Positions 1-7,524 of a stretch of 64,000 bases of DNA are shown here, piece by piece. Source of the DNA: Marmoricola sp. (GTDB lineage: Bacteria; Actinomycetota; Actinomycetes; Propionibacteriales; Nocardioidaceae). Position numbers and translations under genes: made by a program. Within the stretch, counting starts at the first letter, position 1; each line of letters starts with the position of its first letter. The stretch is taken from positions 1 through 64,000 of the forward strand of contig JAOPYE010000029.1 of the NCBI GenBank assembly GCA_025964775.1. The letters run 5' to 3'. The notes under the pieces are model-generated. The model was not told where the DNA came from. It saw only the letters and a list, made by a program, of their open reading frames with translations, and ran no database searches.

Positions 1-180
1 GAGAACCTCGCAGACCTCTGCCAGCACCACCACAACCTCAAGACCCACACCACCTGGACCTACACCCAGCTCGAACCCGGCATGTTCCTCTGGCGCAGCC
101 CGCACGGCTACACCTACCTCCGCGACCGGATCGGGACCAGCGACCTGACCCCACCACCCCTCGACCCACCCGGCGGTTAG
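1..180 (+). CDS. HNH endonuclease (DUF222/13E12 family), C-terminal fragment
   Basis: The reading frame is open from the first base and ends at TAG 178-180, so only the last 59 residues are inside the window. The segment reads NLADLCQHHHNLKTH, followed by PGMFLWRSPHGYTYL, which is the usual end of the HNH nuclease module in DUF222/13E12-repeat proteins: the CxxHH metal/catalytic region and the conserved 'W.SPHG..Y' tail. These proteins occur in many copies in actinobacterial genomes and their physiological role is unclear. The start and the DUF222 part lie upstream of the window. The family call is firm; activity cannot be judged from the fragment. Confidence 0.85.
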   Translation, partial: ENLADLCQHHHNLKTHTTWTYTQLEPGMFLWRSPHGYTYLRDRIGTSDLTPPPLDPPGG

Positions 181-321
181 CACCCCGAACCCGCCAGCCG
201 AACCGACCGTGCGACGGGGTATTTCGCACACGGGTTTTGAGACGCGCCACTGCGCCCGGGGGCTGTCCTGGGCACGATCGTGTCGACATGACCCGGCAGG
301 TAGGGCCGTCCGACCCTAACG

Positions 322-346
322 CTGTCCGAAAACCCTCCGGTTGCGA
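322..346 (+). repeat. dispersed direct repeat, copy A
   Basis: The sequence starts CTGTCCGAAAACC and continues CTCCGGTTGCGA. It shares its 3' core GGTTGCG and most of its 5' half with copies at 3312-3336, 3693-3714 and 4317-4340, all on the same strand and all at gene boundaries. AACC/GGTT gives a small dyad inside the core. Function unknown. Confidence 0.6.
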
Positions 347-548
347 GCGCGCGGGGGTGAGTTGGTACCTGCCGCTCGCTCCATGTGACCAGAACCCGTT
401 TGTGCTGGCCACCGGGGGTCAGCCCGAAACGCGCAAAGATATCTATTCGGCTCAGATACTCACAAAGCGGTGCAACCCAACGTGATCGGCGTAGCGTCAA
501 GGACAGCGGTGCTAGCCGTTCGCTTGGGATCGTGGATTCTTCGGCGGG

Positions 549-574
549 CCGAATGCCGGACCGAATAGCCGAAT
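549..574 (+). repeat. three CCGAAT direct repeats before the BldC-like gene
   Basis: CCGAAT occurs at 549-554, 561-566 and 569-574, ending one base before the GGAG ribosome binding site of the gene at 584. Tandem short direct repeats are the type of site bound by BldC-like MerR-fold proteins, so autoregulation is possible. That role is inferred from position only. Confidence 0.35.
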
Positions 575-583
575 GGAGTTGCC

Positions 584-1537
584 ATGACTGGGCAATCCGA
601 AGCACCAGATCACCTCCTCACGCCAACGGCTGTTGCGGCGATCTTCAACGTCGATGAAGAGACCGTCGCTAGGTGGGCTCAGGCGGGGCAGATTGATTCG
701 GTTCTCACGTCGGGTGGCCACCGGCGGCACTTGACGTCTCAGGTGCTGGCCTTGCTGGACAGCAAGCAAGCGCGCCGACCTGCCTTGGTCCTGCCTTCCA
801 TTCCGAGCGGCGGGCTGGCCGCTCCTTCCGGCCAGGCTCCAGACGAGCAGAAGGCCCAGACGAAGGGCTTTGCTTGGGCTCAGTCGGACGCCAGTGTGCC
901 CGCAACAACTGCGACCGAAGATTCGGCTGCTGCGGTAGTCGCTGAAGCGGTTGCGATCGCGCTGGAGGCTGAGGCCGAAGCGGCAGCGGAGGCGGTGCTG
1001 GTCATCGCTGCTGCTGTTGCCGCCGCTGCAGAAGTGGCGTCGCAGGCCGCGGCCAGGGCTCGGGGAGCTCGTACATTTGCTGCCGAGGAGGCTGCGCGGT
1101 TGGTTGCGGCCGATGCTGAGCAGTCCGCTGCTGAGATGCGGTCGCGAACCGAGACTGCGGCCATCGAGGTTGCTCTGGCGGCCGCTCGGGCGGCGTCTCT
1201 TGTTGTAGCCGCCGGTGTACCGGGCCAAGAGGCTGATGCTCTCGTCGCGGCACTCCTGGTCGCGGCCACGGTCCAGGCGGCAGCAGACGCGACAGCACGG
1301 GAGACTGCTGTCGCCGCCGCCACGACCGCGAGCGCTGTCTCCGCGGCCGCCGCTGAGATAGCTCAGACTGTGGCTACCGTGGACGCCGACGTGGAGGCCG
1401 AGGTCGCAGCGACTGCTCAGGCGCTCGAATCCATGATCGCTGTCACGGCCGGTCGGGTTGCCGCCGAAACCAGAGCGCGGGCCGCCGGAGCAGCCATAGC
1501 TGCGAGGCATGCAGCGGCTGCGGTTGTGGACAACTAG
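584..1537 (+). CDS. BldC-like helix-turn-helix protein with long alanine-rich C-terminus
   Basis: This is a 317-residue protein. Residues 10-58 form a MerR/excisionase-type winged HTH close to BldC (LLTPTAVAAIFNVDEETVARW, then SGGHRRH with the wing). BldC itself is only about 70 residues; here the domain is followed by roughly 230 residues extremely rich in Ala, Glu and Val, predicted to be almost entirely helical (coiled coil or bundle), with few aromatic residues. A GGAG ribosome binding site lies at 575-578. The stop overlaps the next start by one base (TAGTG at 1535-1539), so it is co-translated with the sensor kinase. Likely role: DNA-binding partner or output of that kinase, possibly a nucleoid or polarity protein. 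It has no response-regulator receiver domain. Confidence 0.75.
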   Translation: MTGQSEAPDHLLTPTAVAAIFNVDEETVARWAQAGQIDSVLTSGGHRRHLTSQVLALLDSKQARRPALVLPSIPSGGLAAPSGQAPDEQKAQTKGFAWAQSDASVPATTATEDSAAAVVAEAVAIALEAEAEAAAEAVLVIAAAVAAAAEVASQAAARARGARTFAAEEAARLVAADAEQSAAEMRSRTETAAIEVALAAARAASLVVAAGVPGQEADALVAALLVAATVQAAADATARETAVAAATTASAVSAAAAEIAQTVATVDADVEAEVAATAQALESMIAVTAGRVAAETRARAAGAAIAARHAAAAVVDN

Positions 1538-3192
1538 TGCAGATCGTGCCGTACGGCCATATGAGCTGGCTCAGCGAACGCCAGGCCGAGCAGGTAGCGC
1601 GACTGAGGGCATCGGTGTTGTGGCCGGCGCTGGTCGTGATCCTGACCTTCTCGATACTTCGCTCGCACGATGTGCTCAGCACTACCCTCTACATCGGCCT
1701 GTTCTGTCTTGTCCTGGCAAGCCTGATGTCGAGCACGTCGGCCTACAGGCGATTCGACCAGCCGACCATGCTAGCCATCGGTGCCCTGGACTTCGTTGCC
1801 GTGTTGGCGATCGGGAGCCTTCCTGGGGCCGTGGTTGCGGGTGCGCTCGTCGTGGTCCCGGGGGTGTGGCTGGGTGGGGTCTTCCGATGGCGGGGAGCTG
1901 TTGTCGCCGGGTTGGTGGGCGCGATGGCGCTTGCGCTGGCCCGGATCCTCGGTGGGTCGGGCGACCTGCAGGACTTAGGGCGGATCTCCTGGATCTTGAT
2001 TTTCGGTGTGGTTGCAGCGGTCGCGACTGCGTCAACAATCAGCGTCTGGATCGGACAGGTGGACCGTTTGGAGGCACATCAAGCCGCACTCGCGGCCGCC
2101 CTGTCCGAGCTTGGAGAGGAACGGGAGCGGGCCGTGACCGTCGTGCACACGGTGGACGCGGGCTTGGGCGCGTTAGGAGCTGATGGCAGCTACACCTCTC
2201 TCAACCCCCGCCACGCCCAGTTGATGGAGCTCGCGTATCCGGCCGGGCACCAAGGTCGAGTCGATCAGCTCGGCGAAATCTATGCGGCCGACAACCACAC
2301 CAGAATTGACCGCGACCGTTTGCCGTCCATGCGGGCCCTCGATGGTGAACCCTTCACCGACACACTCTGGATGGGCGACCAACCGACAACGCGGCGAGCG
2401 ATCGATGTCTCGTCCAGACCCGTCCACGATTCCGACGGAGGTTTCGCGGGCGCCGTGATCGCGTATCACGACGTCACCACCATGATGAGAGCGCTTGCGG
2501 TCAAGGACGATTTCGTCGCGTCGGTTTCCCATGAGCTGAGAACGCCGCTGACTTCGATCATCGGGAACCTCGAGATGGCTGCGGAACTCGATGCTCACGA
2601 CACGGACCAGTTGCCGCGTCTGCTCGCCGTGGCGAGTCGGAACGCTGACCGTCTCCTCCACCTCGTCTCCGACCTGCTGACCATTTCTCAACTTCGTCAG
2701 GCGGGCATGCAGCTGGTCCCGGAGGCAGTCGACCTCTCAGCACTCATCGACCAATCCGTCACAGACATCTCCGTCCAAGCCAAGGACCGCGACGTGGAAC
2801 TGACTACCAGGATCCAACCCGGTTTGCTTCTGGTCGGCGACCGTAGTCGCCTTCAGCAGGTGACAGAAAACCTGCTCTCGAACGCCGTGAAATACACGCC
2901 TTCTGGCGGCCGCGTCTGGGTGACGCTATGCCAGAAAGAGGGAGACACCGTTCTCACGGTCACGGACACCGGGATCGGGGTGAGCGGGACTGATCAGGCG
3001 GCCGTCTTTACAAAGTTCTTCCGCGGCCGGAATGCCACAGACCGCAACCTTCCCGGCGTCGGACTGGGCCTGGCAATCAGCAAAGAGATCATCGAGGCCC
3101 ACGGGGGCACGATTGGCCTGGCAAGCAGCGAAGATGTCGGCACCACAGTTCTCGTCACGCTCCCCTCAGGAGTACAGCTGCCCATCAACTAG
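1537..3192 (+). CDS. membrane PAS-domain sensor histidine kinase
   Basis: This is a 551-residue kinase. About five or six hydrophobic segments span residues 28-172, followed by a short coiled coil (175-200) and a PAS-like domain (about 202-315). HisKA follows with SHELRTPLT (phospho-acceptor His332), then HATPase_c with the N box NLLSNAVKYTP, G1 DTGIGV and G2 GVGLGLAI. All catalytic boxes look intact. GTG at 1537 overlaps the stop of the HTH gene; an ATG at 1561 (residue 9) is an alternative start. No response regulator with a receiver domain is adjacent, so the partner is either the BldC-like protein, by an unusual route, or a regulator elsewhere. The signal sensed is not evident; the membrane part resembles multi-helix sensors rather than a periplasmic loop sensor. 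Confidence 0.88.
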   Translation: MQIVPYGHMSWLSERQAEQVARLRASVLWPALVVILTFSILRSHDVLSTTLYIGLFCLVLASLMSSTSAYRRFDQPTMLAIGALDFVAVLAIGSLPGAVVAGALVVVPGVWLGGVFRWRGAVVAGLVGAMALALARILGGSGDLQDLGRISWILIFGVVAAVATASTISVWIGQVDRLEAHQAALAAALSELGEERERAVTVVHTVDAGLGALGADGSYTSLNPRHAQLMELAYPAGHQGRVDQLGEIYAADNHTRIDRDRLPSMRALDGEPFTDTLWMGDQPTTRRAIDVSSRPVHDSDGGFAGAVIAYHDVTTMMRALAVKDDFVASVSHELRTPLTSIIGNLEMAAELDAHDTDQLPRLLAVASRNADRLLHLVSDLLTISQLRQAGMQLVPEAVDLSALIDQSVTDISVQAKDRDVELTTRIQPGLLLVGDRSRLQQVTENLLSNAVKYTPSGGRVWVTLCQKEGDTVLTVTDTGIGVSGTDQAAVFTKFFRGRNATDRNLPGVGLGLAISKEIIEAHGGTIGLASSEDVGTTVLVTLPSGVQLPIN

Positions 3193-3311
3193 CCGTAGAC
3201 GTCGACTGGAAGCGTCATCGGCGAGCTCACCGGCACCTCCTTCGCCGGTACCGAAAGGAGCGTCAGCATTGACCTCCCCTGCTGGGAGCGCTTCGCAACA
3301 ATCTGCGGATG

Positions 3312-3336
3312 CTGTCTCAGAATCGTCCGGTTGCGC
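3312..3336 (+). repeat. dispersed direct repeat, copy B
   Basis: The sequence starts CTGTCTCAGAAT and continues CGTCCGGTTGCGC. It has the same length and spacing as copy A at 322-346, with TCCGGTTGCG identical. It lies in the 169-bp gap between the kinase stop and the next small gene, which otherwise holds nothing recognisable. Confidence 0.6.
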
Positions 3337-3361
3337 ACCCGCTCATCTCTAAGGTGTCCGG

Positions 3362-3700
3362 GTGATCCACTTCCACGTTTCTTCGAGCCTGAACCGTGCA
3401 TCCATCCAGCAGTACGGTTTGGACTGGACCTTGATGGGTGCCGCTCCTTGGATCGCCGGGAGTCGAGCTCCAGAGGTCGAAGGCTGCTACCTGACTGAGG
3501 ACGAGTTCACCGCTGCGTTCTTCTTTCGGATGAACAACACAGGCGGGGCGGTGGACCTGTGGGCCGTCGAGGGCGTTGACCCGAGCAGTTTGATGGAGTC
3601 GCCGAACGGCTTCCGGTACTTGCCCGAACGGATCTCGAGCGACAGATTGACCTTGGTCCGAACCGATGTCGCCCCAGTGCCTCGCCATAGACGTCCTTAA
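3362..3700 (+). CDS. small protein with resemblance to KptA/ADP-ribosyl-fold proteins
   Basis: This is a 112-residue soluble protein with a GTG start. The pattern HVSSSLNRASIQQYGLDW near the N-terminus, then GCYLTEDEFTAAFFF, then VDLWAVEGV and a final ERISSDRLTLV, follows the order seen in RNA 2'-phosphotransferase (KptA)/DarT-like ADP-ribosyl-fold proteins ('H.ts..n..SI...GL', 'G.yLt....A', 'v.lw.V', 'I.p..l.lv'). That is a pattern-level resemblance, not an assignment. The gene stands alone between two copies of the dispersed repeat, with no recognisable antitoxin or partner beside it. It may be an orphan toxin-like or NAD-using domain, or simply a conserved hypothetical. Confidence 0.6.
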   Translation: MIHFHVSSSLNRASIQQYGLDWTLMGAAPWIAGSRAPEVEGCYLTEDEFTAAFFFRMNNTGGAVDLWAVEGVDPSSLMESPNGFRYLPERISSDRLTLVRTDVAPVPRHRRP

Positions 3701-3714
3701 GCCTTCGGTTGCGA
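3693..3714 (+). repeat. dispersed direct repeat, copy C (partial)
   Basis: The sequence starts GTCCTTAAGCC and continues TTCGGTTGCGA. It aligns with copies A, B and D from GTCC onward, with the 19-base spacing of copy D. It overlaps the stop codon of the small gene ending at 3700, so the 3' end of that gene is built from the repeat. Confidence 0.45.
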
Positions 3715-3758
3715 GACGCAGGTCGAACGCGGCCAACTCCGACCACGCGGCGCACGGC

Positions 3759-4268
3759 CTAACAGCAGCCACCGAGCTCGGCGACGAGCCACCTCCGTCC
3801 CGGAGTTTCCGCGACGAGTATCTCGTATGCGCTGCCGTCGGTGTCGCTGTTGTCGAAGCCACCCGGGGGCGTCAGTGCCACCGTGTATCTACGGGATGCG
3901 ATCGAGCCTGGAGGAGAGGCATTTCCAGAAGTACCCTCCGAGCTGTAGCGCCCGATCACGAATGAGCTCAGTTTCGGCGGCTTGCCAAGCAATCCAAAAT
4001 CGACACTTGCCTCGTTCTCCTGAGCCCCTGTGGTCATCATCTGGCGCATACCTGAACTGTCCCGGCGTTCCAAGGCTTGCAAGAACGCCGTGATTGCAGC
4101 ACGCGGCGTTGTAGCCCCGCCAGGGTGACGGTTCAACGTTCCTGGATCGGAGGTCACTCCGCACCCGATGAGAAGCGTGACTGCCAGCCCACCTGCTGCC
4201 ATCCCCGAAGCGGCACGCAGTTTCTTCGTCACGAGCGCCGAGTCTAGGCGCGCAGTCATGAGGCGCAC
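3759..4268 (-). CDS. putative lipoprotein of unknown function
   Basis: This is a 169-residue protein. Two or three arginines and lysines are followed by a hydrophobic stretch ending in the lipobox LLIGC (residues 32-36), so it should be exported and lipidated on that cysteine. The mature part contains a helical segment (PRAAITAFLQALERRDSSGMRQM) typical of small extracytoplasmic SnoaL/DUF4878-like lipoproteins in which the same residue pattern precedes a beta-rich half. It ends with a CC pair. The next gene on this strand ends 96 bases upstream, and repeat copy D lies between them. No enzymatic motif is visible. Confidence 0.7.
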   Translation of the reverse strand: MRLMTARLDSALVTKKLRAASGMAAGGLAVTLLIGCGVTSDPGTLNRHPGGATTPRAAITAFLQALERRDSSGMRQMMTTGAQENEASVDFGLLGKPPKLSSFVIGRYSSEGTSGNASPPGSIASRRYTVALTPPGGFDNSDTDGSAYEILVAETPGRRWLVAELGGCC

Positions 4269-4316
4269 CGCCGGCTGGCGGGTCAGGCCGGGTCAACGCA
4301 CCAGCATTCCCGGACA

Positions 4317-4340
4317 CTGTCCAGAACCCTCAGGTTGCGA
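4317..4340 (+). repeat. dispersed direct repeat, copy D
   Basis: The sequence starts CTGTCCAGAACC and continues CTCAGGTTGCGA. It is the closest match to copy A, with one base missing in the middle and one substitution in the core. It lies between the lipoprotein start (4268) and the stop of the membrane protein gene (4365). Confidence 0.6.
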
Positions 4341-4364
4341 CGCCGTGTGTCAGGGTGCTGTCGT

Positions 4365-4949
4365 TCAGTCACTGTCGCGGGTGCCGCGCCTTCCCTTGAA
4401 GCGCTCGGGTCCGCCGAGCATGCGGTAGGCGAAATAGCAGAGGACGACTGCATTGACCGGGGCGAACCAAGAATTCGCCAGCGTCAGAACGATCATGGTT
4501 CCGAGCGCGATCAGGAACCCAAAGAACCATCGGGCAAACGACTCCCTGTCGACCGAAGACCCTGGGTGAGGTCTGACAGTCACGGAGTCACGAGGCCGGT
4601 CTGTCTGCCCGTCCTGGCGTGTGACCACGAAACCTGCCAGCAGCCACCACGCACCACGGAGCATCAATCCTGCGAAGATCATGCTGAGCGAGATGATCAG
4701 CGCCACGTAGCCGAAGTGGCGCTGATGATCGTTGGTTCCATCGCTGCGGTGGAGCGTGCCGATGAGCGGGAACCAAGAGGAGATCAGGAGAAGGTCCGCG
4801 GCGTCACGCAACCGAACCAGGCGATGATCTCGGGGCATCGAGCCTCTCCCGTGAGTGTCCGAGTACCTGGCCGCGAGGATTATCGAGCCCCAAATTGTCG
4901 CCGCGAGCGCGACACCAAACTCTTCTGGATGGTCGTACACGAACCGCAC
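4365..4949 (-). CDS. hypothetical membrane protein
   Basis: This is a 194-residue protein with about four hydrophobic segments: near residues 13-27, 78-105 (probably a helix pair, with WWLLAGFVV) and two at 143-180. A hydrophilic loop rich in Arg, Asp and Pro lies before the last pair. The C-terminus is short and basic. No family is recognised and no catalytic motif is seen. The region upstream carries no partner gene, so it appears monocistronic. Confidence 0.6.
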   Translation of the reverse strand: MRFVYDHPEEFGVALAATIWGSIILAARYSDTHGRGSMPRDHRLVRLRDAADLLLISSWFPLIGTLHRSDGTNDHQRHFGYVALIISLSMIFAGLMLRGAWWLLAGFVVTRQDGQTDRPRDSVTVRPHPGSSVDRESFARWFFGFLIALGTMIVLTLANSWFAPVNAVVLCYFAYRMLGGPERFKGRRGTRDSD

Positions 4950-5272
4950 AAGCCCTATCCGCGGTGTTCCTTGTATTCCGTGATCAGGTGCACGAAACCC
5001 ACCCTCTGTGGACGACAGCTACACGTCAGTCCCACACAGCGCCCCAGCCGGCCTGATGCCGCACGGAGGGGCGCTGCCGGTCGTCAGCCCACGCGCGACT
5101 TGCACCTCGCCGCAGCCTCGGTTGGTCCGTGGGGAGGTTGGACGCAACCCGTTGACTCTGCCCGCTGTGTCGATGCTCAAACGTCCGATACGCACGTCAC
5201 ACGACCCGGCGACGACAATCCCGGCGACACAACCGAATGCTCGTGTGGCCTAGCGTTGAGCTGGCTTCAGGG
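4950..5272. other. 323-bp intergenic region, nothing recognised
   Basis: The region lies between the membrane protein start (minus strand) and the stop of the excalibur-domain gene. An 81-codon open frame at 5008-5253 (plus) has unconvincing composition and no ribosome binding site, so it was not called. It probably contains the promoter of the gene at 4365-4949. Confidence 0.5.
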
Positions 5273-5557
5273 TCACCTCTCGCAAGCCGTCCCGTCGCGG
5301 TCCCGGTCGAGTCGCTTGTAGTTCCTCCAGTAGACCCTCTGAGCAAGAGCGGTGTAAGCCGGCAAGCCGTATCCCTGCCGCACCTGACGAAGCGCGGCCG
5401 CGCGGCTCCTGGACACCCCGTGGTGGAACCTCACGTGGAGCTTCGAGCACGACGAGTAGTAGATGGTGGTGGCGTCTGCGGACGTGGCCGTCAGAGCGAT
5501 GCTCACGGGAGCAGCAAGGGCCATTGCGATGAGGGAACCGAGCAGACGATTGCGCAT
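5273..5557 (-). CDS. secreted excalibur calcium-binding domain protein
   Basis: This is a 94-residue protein. Residues 1-29 are a Sec signal peptide (MRNR, hydrophobic core, ADA cleavage region). The C-terminus LDRDRDGTACE is the excalibur motif DxDxDGxxCE, whose aspartates bind calcium; a second cysteine (SSCSKL) near the mature N-terminus can pair with the motif cysteine. The start is the ATG at 5555-5557, since the frame upstream overlaps the next membrane-protein gene and loses signal-peptide character. Such domains are common as small actinobacterial cell-surface proteins; a precise role is not known. Confidence 0.85.
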   Translation of the reverse strand: MRNRLLGSLIAMALAAPVSIALTATSADATTIYYSSCSKLHVRFHHGVSRSRAAALRQVRQGYGLPAYTALAQRVYWRNYKRLDRDRDGTACER

Positions 5558-5661
5558 GCTCGGACCGTACTCCTGAGATCGCTGGCTGCGCCTCTGTGCC
5601 GCCGCTCTGCCGACACCGATCACGGCGCCCGGCCGTCGCGAATAGATAGACCGGTCTACTC

Positions 5662-6255
5662 CTACGGGAGTTCGCGCTCGCCCACGAGGATCGGTATCCG
5701 CCACAGCGGCCCACCGCGGTCGACAAGCAGCGCCTGGAACGTCCATCGGAGCAGTCGCAACGAGGCGTAGATGAGGAACACCGCCACCGGGATCTCGATG
5801 AAGGCCGCGAGCCCGATCGCCATCGGTCGGTCGTGGGGAGCTGCGGTCGTGATGTCGAACCACGCGTCGCACAGCAGGAGCACGCCGGAGGCGAAGGAGG
5901 CGAGTACGACCAGCTGGCGACCCCGGAAGGCCAGGGCCGCGGTGGCGACGAACATCAAGGTGAGGATCACGTCGAAGCCAACCCAGGTGAGCGTCCAGTT
6001 GGGCACGACATAACGCCCGGGGAGCGTGATGCCGAGGTAGATCGTCCACGGCACCAGCCCGACTGCACCGACGGTGAGCAACCCGACGCGATGGCGACGG
6101 ATCTTGCGGGCGTCGACGTGAGCGCGAGGTCGCCCTCCCGGCAGGCGCGTGAGTCGGGCCATCAACTCGCGCCGTTCCTCGAGCGTCAACGCTCGGAGGT
6201 CGGCGTCAGTGGGCCAATGTCCGCGATCGCGGCTCTCGGCTTCGGTATTCGACAC
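5662..6255 (-). CDS. hypothetical four-helix membrane protein
   Basis: This protein has 197 residues from the GTG at 6253-6255. That start is preferred over the ATG five codons upstream because a strong GGAGG lies 4 bases before it. The first 60 residues are soluble (LRALTLEERRELMARL looks like a short amphipathic helix). Hydrophobic segments follow at roughly residues 63-82, 88-107, 114-132 and 142-168. A similar arrangement is common in unannotated actinobacterial membrane proteins. The gene runs divergently from the GH6-like gene across a 141-bp gap. Confidence 0.65.
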   Translation of the reverse strand: MSNTEAESRDRGHWPTDADLRALTLEERRELMARLTRLPGGRPRAHVDARKIRRHRVGLLTVGAVGLVPWTIYLGITLPGRYVVPNWTLTWVGFDVILTLMFVATAALAFRGRQLVVLASFASGVLLLCDAWFDITTAAPHDRPMAIGLAAFIEIPVAVFLIYASLRLLRWTFQALLVDRGGPLWRIPILVGERELP

Positions 6256-6396
6256 AACTCCTCCAGACAAAGGTCGTCAACCCGAGCTACGTGGAAGCCA
6301 ACACCCGCAGAGCCAAGAAGATTTCCGTTCGCCCTCAGCCAGGCGGGTTCCCAGCCGATGTAACAGGGAGTAAGCCCACCACGGCAAGGACTTTTG

Positions 6397-7524
6397 GTGT
6401 CTCGTTCTCTTCGTCGGCCGCGGCGGCAGTCAGGTGCTCTGGTAACCCGTGGCCTGCTGCTGTCCTTGCTGGTGTGCGCACTCGGCCTCGGGCTGGGCAC
6501 CGCGGCGCGGTCCACCGCTGCCACGCCGTCCGGTCGCCTAGCGACGCCTGCTGCCTCGAACCCGCTCCGGGCCGAACCGTGGGGCATCTACCGCGACCCG
6601 TACGAGAGCGCGTATGCCGCTTGGAGCAGCGCCACCGGCACCGACAAGGCCTTGCTCGCCAAGATCGCGCTGCGACCGCGGGTGATCTGGGTGGGTACCT
6701 GGATCAGCACCGCGAACATCGCAGCCCTGGTCCGCAGCCATATCCAGAACTTCCAGCGCGACGACCCGAACGCTCTCGTCCAGTTCGCCACGTTCCGGAC
6801 CTTCCCGTACGGCGAAGGCAAGGTGGGCCAGCCGCTGACGGCCGCAGCGCAGGCCGACTACCGGGCCTGGTACGACCAGCTCGCCCAGGCGATCGGCTCC
6901 ACTCACGCCGCGATCATCCTCGAGCCCGACCTCGGGCTGGCCTGGAAGGGATGGCGACCGCGGGTCCGGTTCGCCTTGGCGGCGTACGCCGCACGCGTCC
7001 TCGGAGCCCTGCCGCACACCTCGGTGTACATCGACGCCAGCGACGCGGACTGGCTGCACCTCTCACAAGCGACCCAGCAGCTGTTGCTCTCCGGCGTGAA
7101 GTACGTCCGCGGGTTCGCGCTCGGAGCAACCCACTACTCCTCGACCGCGGGCAACATCGCCTACGGCGCTGCACTGGTCAGCGCGCTGGGCCGCGCCGGC
7201 GTACCGGGTCGTCACTTCGTGGTCGACACCGCGGACAACGGCCGCCCGTTCACCTGGCTCCAGTTCTACGCCGCCCACCCGCACGGCAACTTCGACAACG
7301 CGAACGTCTGCACCAGTACCGTCCGGGCGCGCTGCGACACGCTCGGGATCCCCCCGACGACCTTCACGGCGTCGGCAACCTGGGGGATGTCGACCACGGT
7401 GCGACGGGAGGCAGCCCGGTCGGCCGACGCGTTCCTCTGGTTCGGACGCCCCTGGCTCTACATGCAGGCCAACCCGTTCCAGCTGGCACGGGCACTCGCC
7501 GTTGCCCGGACGACTCCCTACTGA
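6397..7524 (+). CDS. secreted glycoside hydrolase family 6-like protein (divergent)
   Basis: This protein has 375 residues from GTG 6397, chosen because AAGGA at 6386-6390 sits 6 bases before it; the TTG three bases upstream is too close. A twin-arginine-like, very basic N-terminus (SRSLRRPRRQ) precedes a long hydrophobic signal segment. The body follows the GH6 cellobiohydrolase/endoglucanase fold: NPLRAEPWGIYRDPYESAY, the W.GTW segment, and the proton donor in ILEPDLGLAW (about Asp178). The usual 'YDLPGRDCA' loop that holds a second catalytic-site aspartate is replaced by QFATFRTFPYGEG, and the 'KPPGESDG' end is replaced by FGRPWLYMQANPF. Activity may therefore differ from cellulose hydrolysis. 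It overlaps the convergent TetR gene by 7 bases. Confidence 0.75.
   Translation: MSRSLRRPRRQSGALVTRGLLLSLLVCALGLGLGTAARSTAATPSGRLATPAASNPLRAEPWGIYRDPYESAYAAWSSATGTDKALLAKIALRPRVIWVGTWISTANIAALVRSHIQNFQRDDPNALVQFATFRTFPYGEGKVGQPLTAAAQADYRAWYDQLAQAIGSTHAAIILEPDLGLAWKGWRPRVRFALAAYAARVLGALPHTSVYIDASDADWLHLSQATQQLLLSGVKYVRGFALGATHYSSTAGNIAYGAALVSALGRAGVPGRHFVVDTADNGRPFTWLQFYAAHPHGNFDNANVCTSTVRARCDTLGIPPTTFTASATWGMSTTVRREAARSADAFLWFGRPWLYMQANPFQLARALAVARTTPY

Larger units (their letters stand above)
181..583. other. 403-bp intergenic region with no convincing gene
   Basis: No frame here has actinobacterial third-position GC bias together with a ribosome binding site. The stretch holds the first copy of the dispersed ~25-bp repeat (322-346) and three CCGAAT direct repeats just before the next start codon (549-574). 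It is the probable promoter region of the HTH/kinase pair that follows. Confidence 0.6.

Noticed and set aside
322..4340. The four dispersed repeats as a CRISPR array or integron attC sites
   Set aside because: Spacing is irregular (0.4-3 kb) and the intervals contain genes; no cas genes, no integrase, and the GTTGCGA core does not fit the integron core site GTTRRRY.
5008..5253. 81-codon plus-strand frame in the 4950-5272 gap
   Set aside because: No ribosome binding site, no similarity pattern, and Pro/Ser/Arg composition typical of noncoding frames.
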